Shown: one piece after another, positions 1 through 12,148 of the stretch
Layout: every line of letters begins with the position of its first letter
How positions within the stretch are numbered: the first letter of the stretch is position 1
Assembly (NCBI GenBank): GCA_022813625.1
Contig: JAKLMB010000012.1
Location: forward strand, 248,001-312,000
Source: Aaosphaeria pasadenensis
Lineage: Eukaryota; Ascomycota; Dothideomycetes; Pleosporales
DNA: 64,000 nt
Reading direction: 5' to 3'
Notes under the pieces: generated by a model
Told to the model about the DNA's origin: nothing
Database searches by the model: none
Seen by the model: only the letters and a program-made list of their open reading frames with translations
Made by a program: the position numbers and the translations under genes

Positions 1-3000
1 GCTCATTGCCATGACATTACTATGAGAAAAACAAGGCATTGCCGTCAGGCTACACTCTACTCATTCAATTGCAACAAACCAACATCCAACAACGGTGCCG
101 TATCGTAGGAACACCTCCGATAGGCGTGAGCCAGCCAGGATGACCAGCAAGAGCCGTGGCTGTACCCGGGGGTGCGGGAGTCCGGACGATCGTGAATCTT
201 TCTATTTCCCATCCCGTTCGTCCAATAAACATACGACAACACTTGCAGTCGAAGCAAAGGGTGTCCCTGCCATGCCCTGCCCTTGCCAATGTATCGTCCT
301 CGCCCTCCATGCAATGCAATGAAGGCAAGATATCTCACACACATGTACGATACATGGCTGTGCGTACGTGCCGTACATACCGACCGGCTCACCGCCCACT
401 CGCACAGCCAGGGAAACACACGGTGGAGGCTGAGAGGAATAACGCCTGCGGGATGCGGGAGGGGGGAGAAGGGAAGCGCAATCTTGATTCATTCATTTGC
501 ATCTTGAACGCCCGACCGCCGAGTACTAAGTGAGTAAATACGCAAGCCCACAGCACTTGATCAAAGGCACGAACGAATCAATGGAAATCCAGAAAAACCG
601 GCCATACATGTACGCCTGCACTTATGAAACTTACTCTGCTGTTTGTAGGCACAGCACAACACCGCACCGCACCATAACAGTAGGTATGGCCTCAAGATGA
701 AGGCATGTAGGGTGCTCGCTCACTCGCTCGCTCGCTTGTCCTGCAGCCATGCCAGCCTGCCAGGGGGCCCAACGGAAGCAATGACCATCCGTCCCCGCGA
801 GCGAGATCTCCCTCCCCCCTCGTAAAGTGTAGATCATCACGTCTAGCGAGTTGCTTATCTCGGGGTTCTATCTGTCTGTATTTCCCTTTTCCTTTCCTAC
901 CGCGAAGTAATCTTCTCCACCCAACTTCTTCGGCGATGGGATGGGGAAGTACTTTGGCATCGTGGTAGAGTGACATTGCTGTACAGATAAATTTCGGGCA
1001 TAGATTGGGGGAGGGAGGGGAGGGTGCTAGTGGGGAGTATGGGGTTCGACACACCCCTGTATAGAATGAAACATCGATGCTTTGTAATTATCTTGAAGAA
1101 GAAGACGAAGCGTGTCCAATTAGGAACCATTTACCTTCCGATCCGGTCGGCAATCATACTTTAGAGATGCCCGAGCCGAGACGGCAGGTTTTTAGCATCC
1201 GTAAAGACTATGTCTCACGGTGCAGAAACGAAGAATCTAAGTGGTCAATTGATTAATTGACTCTTCAGGTCGCGAGTGCGAATATCTGGCGTTGGATGAC
1301 GGTCACTTTAGAGTTGGCACTGGCGCAATCGCTTCATGCTTTCTTTTTCCTCCTTTTCCACGCGGGACTACGGAAGGGAGAAAGGGAAAAAACGAAGGGA
1401 AAGGAGACTGAAGTCCAGCCAGCCGTGCCGGGCGTAATCTTCGTTGTGGATGTGATTGCTGGGTGAACGTGCCGATTAGGGCCGAATACAGCTGCGCATT
1501 CTGTCCGCCTGGCCAGTCAGTCCACAGGCCGGTGCGTATTCGTACGAATGTATGTGCAGCAATCACGGTACAAGAGACCGAGACGTCTACGCCAATCAAT
1601 CTGCCTTGTGCACTGCTACTGCTGATGCGATGTGCCGTTGGTACGAGGACGTTGGGTCGTGTTGTGTTGTGTTGGTTTCACGGTACCCTACAGCCCTACC
1701 GGAGGATTTATTTTATTGTTTCCTAGGAACGGATACGAGGGATTGTGTTGGTGGTGATGCACATAGCTGAGAGATCAGACGTTGGTTTCGAAGATCAACG
1801 GACGTGCAGGAAAATACTGGGAGAAAATACAACAACCATGGTTGTTTTCCTGGGGTGGACGAAATCGTTGACCGTATGGATGATCGCCAGCGGTTCGAGC
1901 ATCGTACATCCAAAAGAGGACCAGGTGCGTTATTGCAATTCGATTCGAAGCATACCGAAGCGAACACGCAATGCAGAGGCAGATATGCACAATGTACCCA
2001 CCCAGCCAGTGAAGTCTTTCTTTCATCCTCCTGACACCCCCATTTTCTCATCCCACACTCTTCACCCAGAGGGCCCCCAACCAACAACGTCCTTGGAAGC
2101 GCGGGTCCCCCCGAATCCGGCAACATACGGTCACCGTGCGAGGACTTTGCAACCCACGCGGACAACAACAAGAGGCATAGACTGGTGGAGTGGAAATGTC
2201 ACTCTAGGCTGCTTGGGGAAATACTAACCCTCACGAATGCCATTCACGACATTTCCGGACTGGGAGTGTACTGCCTTTCGTCGTCTCTCTGTCTCTTTCC
2301 AGACATCCATCCCGCCCTCTTATGGTAATGATTGTAGCTACAACACAAACTTAGTCAAGTTTTCATAGCGGTATTCTCGGCAGGCGAGGAAAAATTTAAT
2401 ACCAATATCTCTTTCACCGCTTGTGCGCGTGCTCGAATCTCCCCTTGGAGGAACTACTCTACCTGCATCTTCTTTGTCCGATCTTATGTATGCATGTCTG
2501 TACATATGCGTACGTACTTATGCACGAGTGAAATTGCAGGAGATCTCACGCGATCTTAGATACAGAAACGCATTCATGATCTGCGCTGCGCTGCGTTTGT
2601 CCGCTACCATTCGACACGCTCTTATCTCGGCTTGTCAACTCCGCAAGCCCTGATCTGATCTGATCTGATGGAAGAGAGCCACGAATGCATAAATCTGATG
2701 TTCTCCTTGGCTTGAGACCGGAAAGGGAAATAACAGAGGACTGATGCAGTCATGATCTCCTACGATCGATATGCGCCGGTCCCGTCCTCACTCCCGTCCT
2801 GGCAGGCTGATACCCCGAGTTCTATCGGACGGCCGGCCGCCTGAGGAGGACAAGTGCTTTGTTGCGCGTAGGTCCGTTGTGATTCGAAGTACACGTGGGC
2901 TGTGCGAGTAAATACCGATGGAGACTCTTTATTTCCTTCGCGAGTCAAATTCAAGTTAGCTCGAGTCGTGTGTACGTTAATATCATAGCAACAACCCCGA

Positions 3001-5779
3001 CGTATGCACTAATTGTTCATATGATGCAATCTCCATACCGCGTTTTCTCCGTAACGGGGTGCACGAGGGAGCCTCTTCTAAACCTACGTAAGTGTCAAAT
3101 TTTCGGAGAGTAAAGTCTTGTATATGGAGATTATGTGCATAAGTCGATCTAGCCTTAGAGATATAGAGGGTCTTTATTTGCTTGTTTGATGGTTCATCTG
3201 TGAGATTCGCGATCGAAACTGAGGGATCTGCATACAGTATTGCTTATCTTACCTCCCTTATGTTTTACTTGATTAGGATCTCACTTCGCTACGCTCGATC
3301 GCATGTATCGAACAGACATGGACTTGTAGCAGCCTTGAGAGAGAGCCACATCTAGAGTCGAGGCAGGGGGTCGCCATGTGTACTTGTGTACTAAAGAAGT
3401 AAGACAGTGTGCGGAGTATGGTAGCTTAAGAGCGTTCATGCGACAGACCACACAGCTCTGTACAGCATTCCTATGATTTGTATGGCTTTGCCTTTCTGAT
3501 GTAATGGTTTATACTCCGTACAGGAAGAGGAATAATGTCTACGTCTTCACAGAACTATGTATTCGACCACTCTGAGATATTCCTGTTTTAGGTATCCCGT
3601 GCCTGTTCAAGGATGCATGCACTCGATATTGCGTACTGTTGAGAACGAACGCAGTATAGTTCATCATGATATCAACCCACGCATGACCATATACAACTAC
3701 GAGATGTATCACCGTCGCACGCGATAGACATTTATCTGCCTCACTGTTTCTATCTATCTATCTCTTTATCGGCCGGCCCTTATCCACTGCCCATCCTATC
3801 CATTAGAGAAGTATTCGACATCGGTCCCGAGTCGACGCCCACCCCGTTCAGCATTCACTATTATTGCGAGGGAACGGCGCATGTTCAGTACAGGACTCGG
3901 TACACCACCCACGCCCCAACTAATGCCAATGCCAGAAGCCACGGAAAACACAAGGGACAGCCGCCATCCCACTCGGCGCATGACAAGACAAGAAGGTCGT
4001 GCTGATCACTGCACGCCGCGCTATGCGTGTTTAGCGATAGTGTGGTCGGGGATGTCTATGTAGACAGTATACTTGCAAGTTTGAAGAGATGTCGCACCCA
4101 CGACGAACAGGCTAGCAAGTCATTCACTACAGTAGCCTCGTTACTTTTGTCAAGATATTCCTCGTCCATCACTGTCGAGGTATGAGCTGTAACTGTAACT
4201 GTCGATGGCTGTTGGCCGATCAGCGGTGCTTACGGGCTTCCATCCCCCTCTTCGCCTCTCGTTCCTCGTTTACCGGCCCTTCACGAACCCGCCCGTGTCC
4301 CCCCTAACCCTTTCCCCATACACCCCCATTCCCCATCTGAGTTCCCCATCCAGCTCATCGCCAGGCCAAGCGCAACGCCTCCTTCCCACCATTCTCCCGC
4401 ATCTCAAACTTACCGCTGTGCTGGGCCTCGCCTCATTTACACTCTCCTGCTGCTGGCTTGCCTTACCGCTTACCCAGGACAATCGTTGCTGCATAAATCC
4501 GAACTACTCTGGAGGCCACCACGTCCTCTGATTTGTTCTTTGATCTTTCATAAATACATACCGAGAACGGCACGGCTTCTCCAAGCTTTTGATCTTACTG
4601 CCGTAACCCCATGAACCCGTTGCCGTGTGTCTGGTAAGTTTTTGCTCCTCGGCCCGGGGGGCTGGCACCATCAGTTGCACTCGATCGCTTATGCAGACAT
4701 TGGCCAATTCGGCTCAGCCAAGCAAGCCCCCAATAGGCAGTGTAAAACCTTAGTCAGTCCGAACCGAAGAATTGACTATTCATACTCATCTGGATGACAC
4801 TCATTTGGAAGATGATGTCAGTATAATCGTTCGGGGTAAGATATCCTGGCAATGAGATGTCGATGCCAACTGTCGATAGTCAAACGCCATCGTCCTCCTA
4901 TCTGCAACAAGCAGAAACAGGATGCAGTTCTCTGAACCCGAGTTGCCGGGGCTGAACTCAGCTCGATCTCACGATTCAGACCGAGGAGTCATGGGCATTC
5001 CCACATTCGTACCAATCTCATCGCCGACTTGCCCCTCGCCATCGTGAGGTCCCAATTGCCTGCATCCGAAGACTCGGGAGCGTGGGTCCCGAGTACCAGT
5101 AACCACACACACCTCTACCCCAAACTGTACCCGTACAACATCGTAACGAGAAACTCCCCATCAGCCATGTCTCCAAACAGCCAAAGAAAAAGAATCTAAA
5201 CGCATACGTGCACGCTCCGCTGTGTACTCTCGCTCGTATCTACACTTCCACAACACCCCCCTTCCCTGGCCCTCCTCATCCCTAAACTTACCAGTACCAT
5301 GTAACCACCCACACCGACAAACGCATACACAGTGGCACACACGCTCACACAGCCCAAACTCACGAGGTGAAAGCAGCTCTGTGCATCGTACACTGAGACA
5401 CACAGCATGCACGCCCTTACTCAATCAATCAATCATTCATTCCATCCATCGGCCTTCCCTGTCCACCCCGCTCTTGGAATGAAACCTTACCAAAGAAATC
5501 CGTTCATGTCGTACTGAACGCCATTCTCCCATGCACATATACATGCCCGTACGACCTTAACAACGAATCCGTGCTGTACACGGCGCTTCTAGATCAGTTT
5601 GATTCCGTGGTACTGGGAATGGGCTGACGGCTCCATGAGAAAGAAGGAACCTCAAGCAAGTTCTGTCAAAGGGAGTGATTCAGCTCATCCCTTCCCTCGG
5701 GACGCTGCATCCACCCCAGGATTCCAGTTTCTCTTGAGGTTGGATGCTGTGTAGCCTGCTTGAAGCACCTTGCATGTAT
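1..5779. other. Long gene-free stretch
   Basis: I find no open frame here with a recognisable domain, plausible intron structure or fungal-like protein composition on either strand. The longest frames (for example 1745-2227 plus and 1713-2171 minus) overlap each other antisense and translate to low-information sequence. The base composition is mixed, not AT-rich, with many short simple runs (CTCG at about 720, TCTA at about 3760, C-rich and CA-rich tracts at 4250-5480). It could be the regulatory region or long leader of a gene outside the window, or hold non-coding RNA. The sequence alone does not decide. Confidence 0.6.
2651..2670. repeat. (TGATC)n microsatellite
   Basis: About four copies of the pentamer TGATC stand head to tail inside the gene-free left part of the window. 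This is a simple slippage repeat, and no function is indicated. Confidence 0.8.
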
Positions 5780-6180
5780 GTAAATAATATATATAGTTTA
5801 TAGCCTCCTTACTTAGGAAGAGTTACTATATACCTATATACTATCTATATTTATAATACTAATTATTATATTAATAAAAATACTTTTTAATTTTAATTTA
5901 TTAATAAAAATTAATTTTATTTTTATTTTTTTAATAAAATTATTTTTATTTTTTATTTTTTTAATAAAATTATTTTTATTTTTTATTTTTTTAATAAAAT
6001 TATTTTTATTTTTTAATTTTTTAATTTAATTATTTTTTATTTTTTTAATAAAAATGATTTTTTATTTTTTTAATAAAAATGATTTTATCTATATCTTAGA
6101 AGGTTAGAATATCTATATTAGTAGCTCTACCTAGGTAGGTATTAAATAGCTCTCCTTGCTAGACCTGTAAAGGGGGATAA
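5780..6180. repeat. AT-only block with 30-bp tandem repeats
   Basis: Composition switches abruptly from mixed sequence to almost pure A/T. Two copies of a 30-bp unit, 5941-5970 and 5971-6000, are identical. Diverged copies flank them at 5911-5940 and 6001-6030. A second unit of about 26 bp, ending in AATGAT, is present twice at 6033-6058 and 6059-6083. Normal composition returns after about 6180. Such islands in filamentous fungi commonly come from repeat-induced point mutation of old transposons or from slippage in poly-A/T DNA. No terminal repeats, coding remnant or target-site duplication is visible. Confidence 0.85.
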
Positions 6181-6298
6181 TTGTGCAGCATGCATTGCAA
6201 ACACAGCATTACTAAAGAGGATATTGCTGTCATGTAATAAGTTTCTAAAGAATGCCATCAAGGGGAAGACAGGGACAGATACTCGATATTCAGAGATA

Positions 6299-6595
6299 TC
6301 AAACTGTATCTTCCATCTTTAGTGTGTTGACAGTTACTGTTATGCCCTTAAGCAATGTTTGTATGACCTCTGGCGGCCAGTTCTTCATGTTAGCAATGAC
6401 ATAGAGGCTTTCCTTCATGAGAATCTGCAAGGCAGCCTCATACTCTTGTAGTTGCTCCTGGCAGACTATTGTCAATGCCTTAAAGTTTGGATCATTACAT
6501 AGGTCCCTCAAGTCTTCGATGTTCCATTCGCGAGTGACCTGAGACACTCTACCAGTAGTTGACTGTTGTTGCGCTGATGATGTATTGCACGGCAC
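6299..6595 (-). CDS. Hypothetical protein of 98 residues, doubtful
   Basis: A short frame next to the AT block. Its product is mostly helical by eye (charged, Leu-rich, one NWPPE turn near residue 73) and matches no family I know. A candidate donor (GTAAGC) about 190 bp upstream on the same strand, with an ATG-led stretch before it, might add an exon, but I could not join the frames. It could equally be a relic of an inserted element, given the neighbouring AT-rich DNA. Confidence 0.2.
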   Translation of the reverse strand: MPCNTSSAQQQSTTGRVSQVTREWNIEDLRDLCNDPNFKALTIVCQEQLQEYEAALQILMKESLYVIANMKNWPPEVIQTLLKGITVTVNTLKMEDTV

Positions 6596-7309
6596 GTTCT
6601 CTTAAGGCCTCTCGATTGCAATAATGCTACTGGCTGAAGACAATAATAGAAACTAAGCTTTCGAGTTTTGCGTGTAGTCTATGTCTTCTAGCAGTGGGCT
6701 TTGAGACTCTGTGAATACATGAGTATTTCTACAGAAGCTCTCAGATACAAAGAGTAGACGACTAGGAGAAGAGCTTACCTGACGATAGCTCGTTATCAAT
6801 GCCTTCATAGCTACCCTGATCCGTCTCTAAGGAGTCAGTCTTCTATTTGATAGTTTCGGCTTTGTTTGTGTTTTTGGCTGCTTCTGTGCCTAACCTATCT
6901 CTAGATAGATCCTAGGAGGGTATCCTGTAGGATGATTAAGATAGGTTGTGACACTAACTGTTAATATAAAGCTAAGCACCCGATAATTATATTAGCTATT
7001 ACATATAGCAAATAACCAAATAAGGCATCTAACTTACATGTTGTACATCAGCTGTACAGGGCTGTATATCCGGGTCGACGATACTTGTACTTAGGAAGAT
7101 CCATGGACATGAATTATTAATACTGTGTTCTATCTGTTAACATCTACCAATGGACTTTTTAGTTACATCTCGATTCCTCATAGCCAGCCTGGGTAAGAAT
7201 AAACTTATTATTTTAAATTATCATATTATTAAACAGGACTTTGTACCCTAGAACTAAACTAGGGACAAATCTACATCAAAATATAAATGTAAAAAAACAA
7301 ATCGAACGT
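6596..7309. other. AT-leaning spacer, no gene seen
   Basis: Moderately AT-rich sequence between the doubtful small frame and the 3' end of the patatin fusion gene. No domain-bearing frame was found. The last part probably includes the 3' untranslated region of the minus-strand gene that ends at 7310. Confidence 0.5.
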
Positions 7310-10300
7310 TTATTGATGATTCAGCGAAAGCGCAATCGCTCGAGCCACCTCATCCTGATCAAAGCCAGATTCCTGTCTTCTCATATTGGCCATGACTTCC
7401 TCACGCCTGCTGAGCTCCATCGCCATTGCAATTTCGTTTTCAGTCTCGGATCCTGTTATCTGTGGAATAGCAGAATTATCGCCCACCTGTCCATTAAGTT
7501 GATGCACTTGTGCCTCATGCTCCTCGTGCAAAGATCCACTCAAACCAGCATCAAGCTCGTACACCCCTTCTAAAGGTGCAGACAGAGTCCCGACATTACT
7601 TTCAGGCAGAGGGAACATTGTTTCAGGAGGCCTTCGTGATGCCTCTCTGCGGCGTCGTTCCCAGTCTGTTACATCATCTGGGGTCTCCGGGTATATACCG
7701 AGGCTACTATGATTCCTCTCGGATTCCGGAATGTTGCGCAGAGTCAATATTTCACTATCGCTAGCTGAACGTGGCTGTTGTTGAGCGGCCTGGTGCCGTC
7801 TCACGCGAAGGCTTTGGCGCTTGGTGGCTATCTTTGATCTCTCGAGATTCGGTGAGCTGGGTGTGGCTGTCGGGCAGTCAGCATCGTGGTGTTGAAATTA
7901 AATATATTTACTAAACTTACGTTGTCGTCTCAGTGATTCTCCGTCGGTGACACTTCGTGGGAATCCACTGATCGAGTAGCCGGAGCTTGCTTCCCGCTCG
8001 TTCACTAAATACATCTTCATTGACAGGATGGCCATCTCTGTGGTCATGGGTATTGCGATGGACTCCATGCGAAAGATGCTTCGCTCTATCATGTCACGTA
8101 TTATTTCAGCCGTGATGCACACTGTCTGTGCACTTTCCAAAAGCGCAACTTCATGAATGCGGAAGAAGGGCTGAAAGTTTGCCTTCTGGTGCTTGCGAAG
8201 ATAGATCCCCAGGTTGCGGATATTCTCTGAGCCAACTGCGAATCTGCAGCGTATGCTTCCTATCTTGATTTAGTATTGTATACAGGCGGGAGAAAATCAA
8301 CTCACCATGTATGACGATATCTCCATCGCCTGCCATTCGGGGTAGGCCCGACTTTTCAAAGTAGAAGGAACTTGCTACGAGTCGGTGGGCAATAGCTTTG
8401 ATCTTTAAACCTAAGCTGGTTCTTGTTCCTAATTTTGTCTGAATTTCAAATTGCAAAGTCTGTAATTGGGCCTTATCGTCCATCTTAGGAGTGCGGTTGG
8501 ACGTTCTTGGATTAATCCGTATGTATCGGCTGGCTGCAATGGGTGAAGATGCTGTGATCTCTTGACGGAACTCTTTCCAGGTGTTCTCTGCATCGAGCAC
8601 GCTTTCAACACGCTTTGTGAGAATTGTAAGCCACGATTCAATCTCTGCGAAGCCGCTCAAAGCCGCCATTGAACGCTTGTTTTTGACTGTTGGGCTTGCT
8701 TCAAACAACTTTCTGCGCATCTGCATACGCCTGTTGTCACCTCTGTCAACGTTGAGAAAGGTTTCTGGCTCATCAATTCCATGCCGGCCCGTTCCAAGCG
8801 AAAGCAAAATGTCCGGGTGGCACCTCTCGGCATCTGGCCATAGAAGTTTGCTTTCGTAATTTGCTATCCGCACAGGGTTATTGTGGAAGACCGCGCCGTC
8901 CAAGAAACCTTCTTTTGTCCGCTCATTCCGGAAGGGCTTAAAAAACGTTGGAGCAGCCGATGTCGCCCGTGCCCTGAAAAGAAGTCAGTATATTGCTCAA
9001 CCTGGCGGCAACCATTGGAGGCACTGACGCTTCTCGAATCATCACATCATCTTCAGGATGATGGGGCCGTTTCAATCGATAGTGAACTGTAAGTATCTGT
9101 GAGTAAACCAGTCCGAGATTCGATATCAAGGCATTCTTACTCTCCTCATCGTCTACACGATTATAATTCGTGAATATCACAGCTTGTTCGCCTGTTTCCG
9201 TTGCAGAGGTCACCGCAACCTTACGCCCGCTGCGAGGTGTATGAAGTTCTCCACCGAATAAGGCCTCATTGCCAAAGCATTCTTTCAGTGCGTCATCCAG
9301 TGGCTGCGTGCGATACTTTGTCTTGCCCAAAGTCACACCACCGAAGATCTTTCGTGTGAAGGCTTTGTCTATAAGTCGGGTGAACATTTTCATGCAATCT
9401 TCAACACGCCAATTCTTGACACCAAGCCCAAGAGCCAATATACCACCAGTACTATCAATGAATCAGTTCATGGCGTCGATTCAAGAGATGCCTAGTTTGA
9501 GCACGTACCTGGTCCCTACAATCAGATCGAAAAAATCTTGTATCGGAATGCCATCACCGAGTTCTGCTTGGATATGTCGTAACACTTCCAGGATCACGAT
9601 GCCCCTCATTCCACCCCTGAAAGAGTTAGTTGTAGGTCTAAGATTAAGCATTGCACTGCTTACCCATCCAAAGATAAGATACGCACGCCAGCTAATGGTG
9701 GCTTGAAGTATATCTCGGAAGGACTCCTGAACTGGTCGTGCTGATGGAGTGGACAAGCGGGAAATGTGTATAATCCCTGCAGGTCATTGCTTTGCTCGCC
9801 ATAATCTTTGATGCAAGTAGTGCAAAGAACGTGACCGCATGCAAGCGGATGCTCAGCCAGATTCCGTAGACAGCAGAAGCATGAGGAATGACTGGTGTAG
9901 CGAATTGCTCCACCAACGTCGTGGAAAAATCGATTGACGTTGGCAAGATGCAGATCAGTGACGGTAGCCAACTCGTCTGTGACAGGAGAAGTGACCATCT
10001 TCCCAGCTAGCTCAGACTGAAAACCGGTTGTGTATTTTCGCAGGTGATGAAACCATGATTCAGCAAAGTTGTCAAAGGTGAAACTAGACACATAAGCTCC
10101 ACTTCCGATAATGGTTCCGCGCTGATTTTGGTGCCCCTTAGTATGGCGTTCTCTAACGTTGACACATCGTCCACCATGTCGATTCTGAAACGTGCAGGGC
10201 CAGTAAACAGCGCAGAAGTCGTCTAAGGCATTATCACAGTATTCAAGATACTGTTTTTCCAGAATTTGCTCCGGTGTTCCTGTAAATCGAGCCATATTAA

Positions 10301-12148
10301 GTATAGACACTCTGATTTAGCTGGGCTTGACACATACCTCTGAAACCTTGGCGAACGCAGTCAAGAAGAATGCAGGAAGATACCATGTAACTCAACTCTT
10401 CGAAGATTCTTCTGGGATTATCGACATACCGTGACTTTAGGGCCACAGCCAGCTTCAGTATGTTGCCTCCAAAGTCGAGGGGGATTGGATTGATTTTGAA
10501 GGAAACATCCATGAAATCAAAAGGTTTGTGCAGATCGCTGGCGAAGTGATCATATGCACATTGTAAGTATACGTTGAGTGTCTCTGAATTTGACAGCATG
10601 CGAGACTTCCGCTTCGCATTGAATGATTCTGCGCATGTCTTATTGATGATTTCGCGAAGTTTGCTGATCTGGTCGTCAATCATCATGTAACGACCTTCGC
10701 CCGGGACTCTGACGACAGTTATCGATGAGTAGAAGCACTCAAGAAGGTGTTTCATGGTCTTGATCCTTTTGCCCCTGGCTCTCCATTCTTCTGCAAGTTG
10801 CCGGAATTTCGAGTCACGGTGGATAGCACCAGATATCGTGGACATGAGTGAGTGTGTCGCATGTTCAGAATTCCACTCCTGTGGGTCTACCTTGGTGTCC
10901 GTAGCGTTCAGGGCGATGATAGCGTGCGGGAGGGCTGGTTGATTCACGGACTTCTCTAGTGATGTCGACGCCCAGTTTATGAGCATCGAAAGCACTGTAG
11001 ACTCAAAGGTTCTTAAGGAACAGGTTAGCAGTGTTCGTGTCACATTCAAGATGCAAAAACGGAAAGATTCCTTACTTTGGATTCCTCAGTACAAACACAA
11101 TCGCATCCGAGAAGGTGTACAACAGTCGAGGATACAGCTCTGTGACTGCATACTGTCTTTTGGACGTGCTTTCTGAATTGGCCCATGTAATGTCTCGCTG
11201 GGTAGAGTAAAGCGGGTTGGACCTTTTCCGACGTTTGACATTGTCCTTGGGCATGTAATGGTAACTGGCCTTTCCGCGAAGGTCATTTCCAGCGCGTTCT
11301 CGGTATTTTGCAGCCATTGGAGTGTTCTCGCCTCCTTCGAGGCCTTCACAGTCTGCATAGAGCATAGGATGCTCACCAGCATACGTTGACGGGTCGCTGT
11401 ACAAGTGAACATCTCCAGATGTTGGTACACTGCCGTTGGATAATGCGCCCGCGACAGGAGAAGGAAACGTCCAGTTACGTGTTCCATCTCTCCTCTCTTG
11501 CTGGTCAATGAGCATTTTGATGAGAGTACTCTTGCCAGCACCTGTCTGACCAATGAACGAGACGAGCTGCGGGTAACGATGCTTGAATTCCCCAGTGTTA
11601 CTGTCTGCCATGATAGTGGAATAGCGCCCGTAGTCCTTAAGCATGGGTCGATTTTGCTGATCGCGTGATAGCCCGAACCACGTTGTGTCTTCATCTTCCA
11701 CGTGAAGTGTTTGTTGCTCATTATGATCTTGTGGTGGAGTCAAGATCTCTTTATACCGCCTAACAATAGACGGATTTGCCTTTTCATGGGGCAAACCATC
11801 AGGCCCTTTCCTGCCTGGTCTATGCTGAGCTTGTCGGTCCCAGCAATCATTACAAAAGTCCATGCCACAGTAGGAACAGTTCCAGATAGGCTGTGTATTG
11901 TTCCCACAATCTTCGCAGACTTTTTTCCCTTCTTCTGGTGGGGCTGCTTCACGGACTTGGGATTGCGAAGGCCGGCCAGTGGTCGGAGCTGGATTCGTGG
12001 CAGCATTGCGAGGAGGGTTTCCATGGCGATAACGATCTGGTACGGATGATCTGCTGATTGGGATCTCTGTAGAGTAGGACGGAGGCCGCGTAGAAGGGGG
12101 CCTTCCTATTAGTGGCAGGTCAGACATTCGTCTATATGGATTCGACAT
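7310..12148 (-). CDS. Zinc finger-GTPase-RING-patatin phospholipase with two C-terminal UIMs
   Basis: Eight exons join in frame: 12148-11076, 11011-10338, 10279-9664, 9616-9509, 9451-9029, 8973-8306, 8259-7921 and 7866-7310, giving 1,485 residues. Visible domains are as follows. A Cys/His finger lies at about 78-121. A P-loop GTPase follows with Walker A GQTGAGKST (200-208), a DCEG switch (266) and a later NATD, as in guanylate-binding or dynamin-type GTPases. A RING-like finger (CFCC, then CGHVLC) begins near 717. The patatin core has the oxyanion loop DGGGMRG (about 787), nucleophile GTSTG (Ser824) and dyad DGA (Asp990). Two ubiquitin-interacting motifs lie at about 1441-1457 and 1469-1485, each with the A-xxx-S core. 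Patatin enzymes hydrolyse acyl chains of membrane lipids. Fungal relatives are often labelled FabD/lysophospholipase-like. Membrane attack or defence is only an inference. The ATG at 12148 opens a Pro-rich leader. Confidence 0.85.

Noticed and set aside
1713..2227. Opposing 152- and 160-codon frames
   Set aside because: They overlap antisense, start at arbitrary codons, and have no motif or splice support.
8974..9028. A 28-nt intron in the patatin gene using donor GTTGAG
   Set aside because: Donor GTCAGT gives a normal 55-nt intron and restores the conserved patatin junction IREAARATSAAP.
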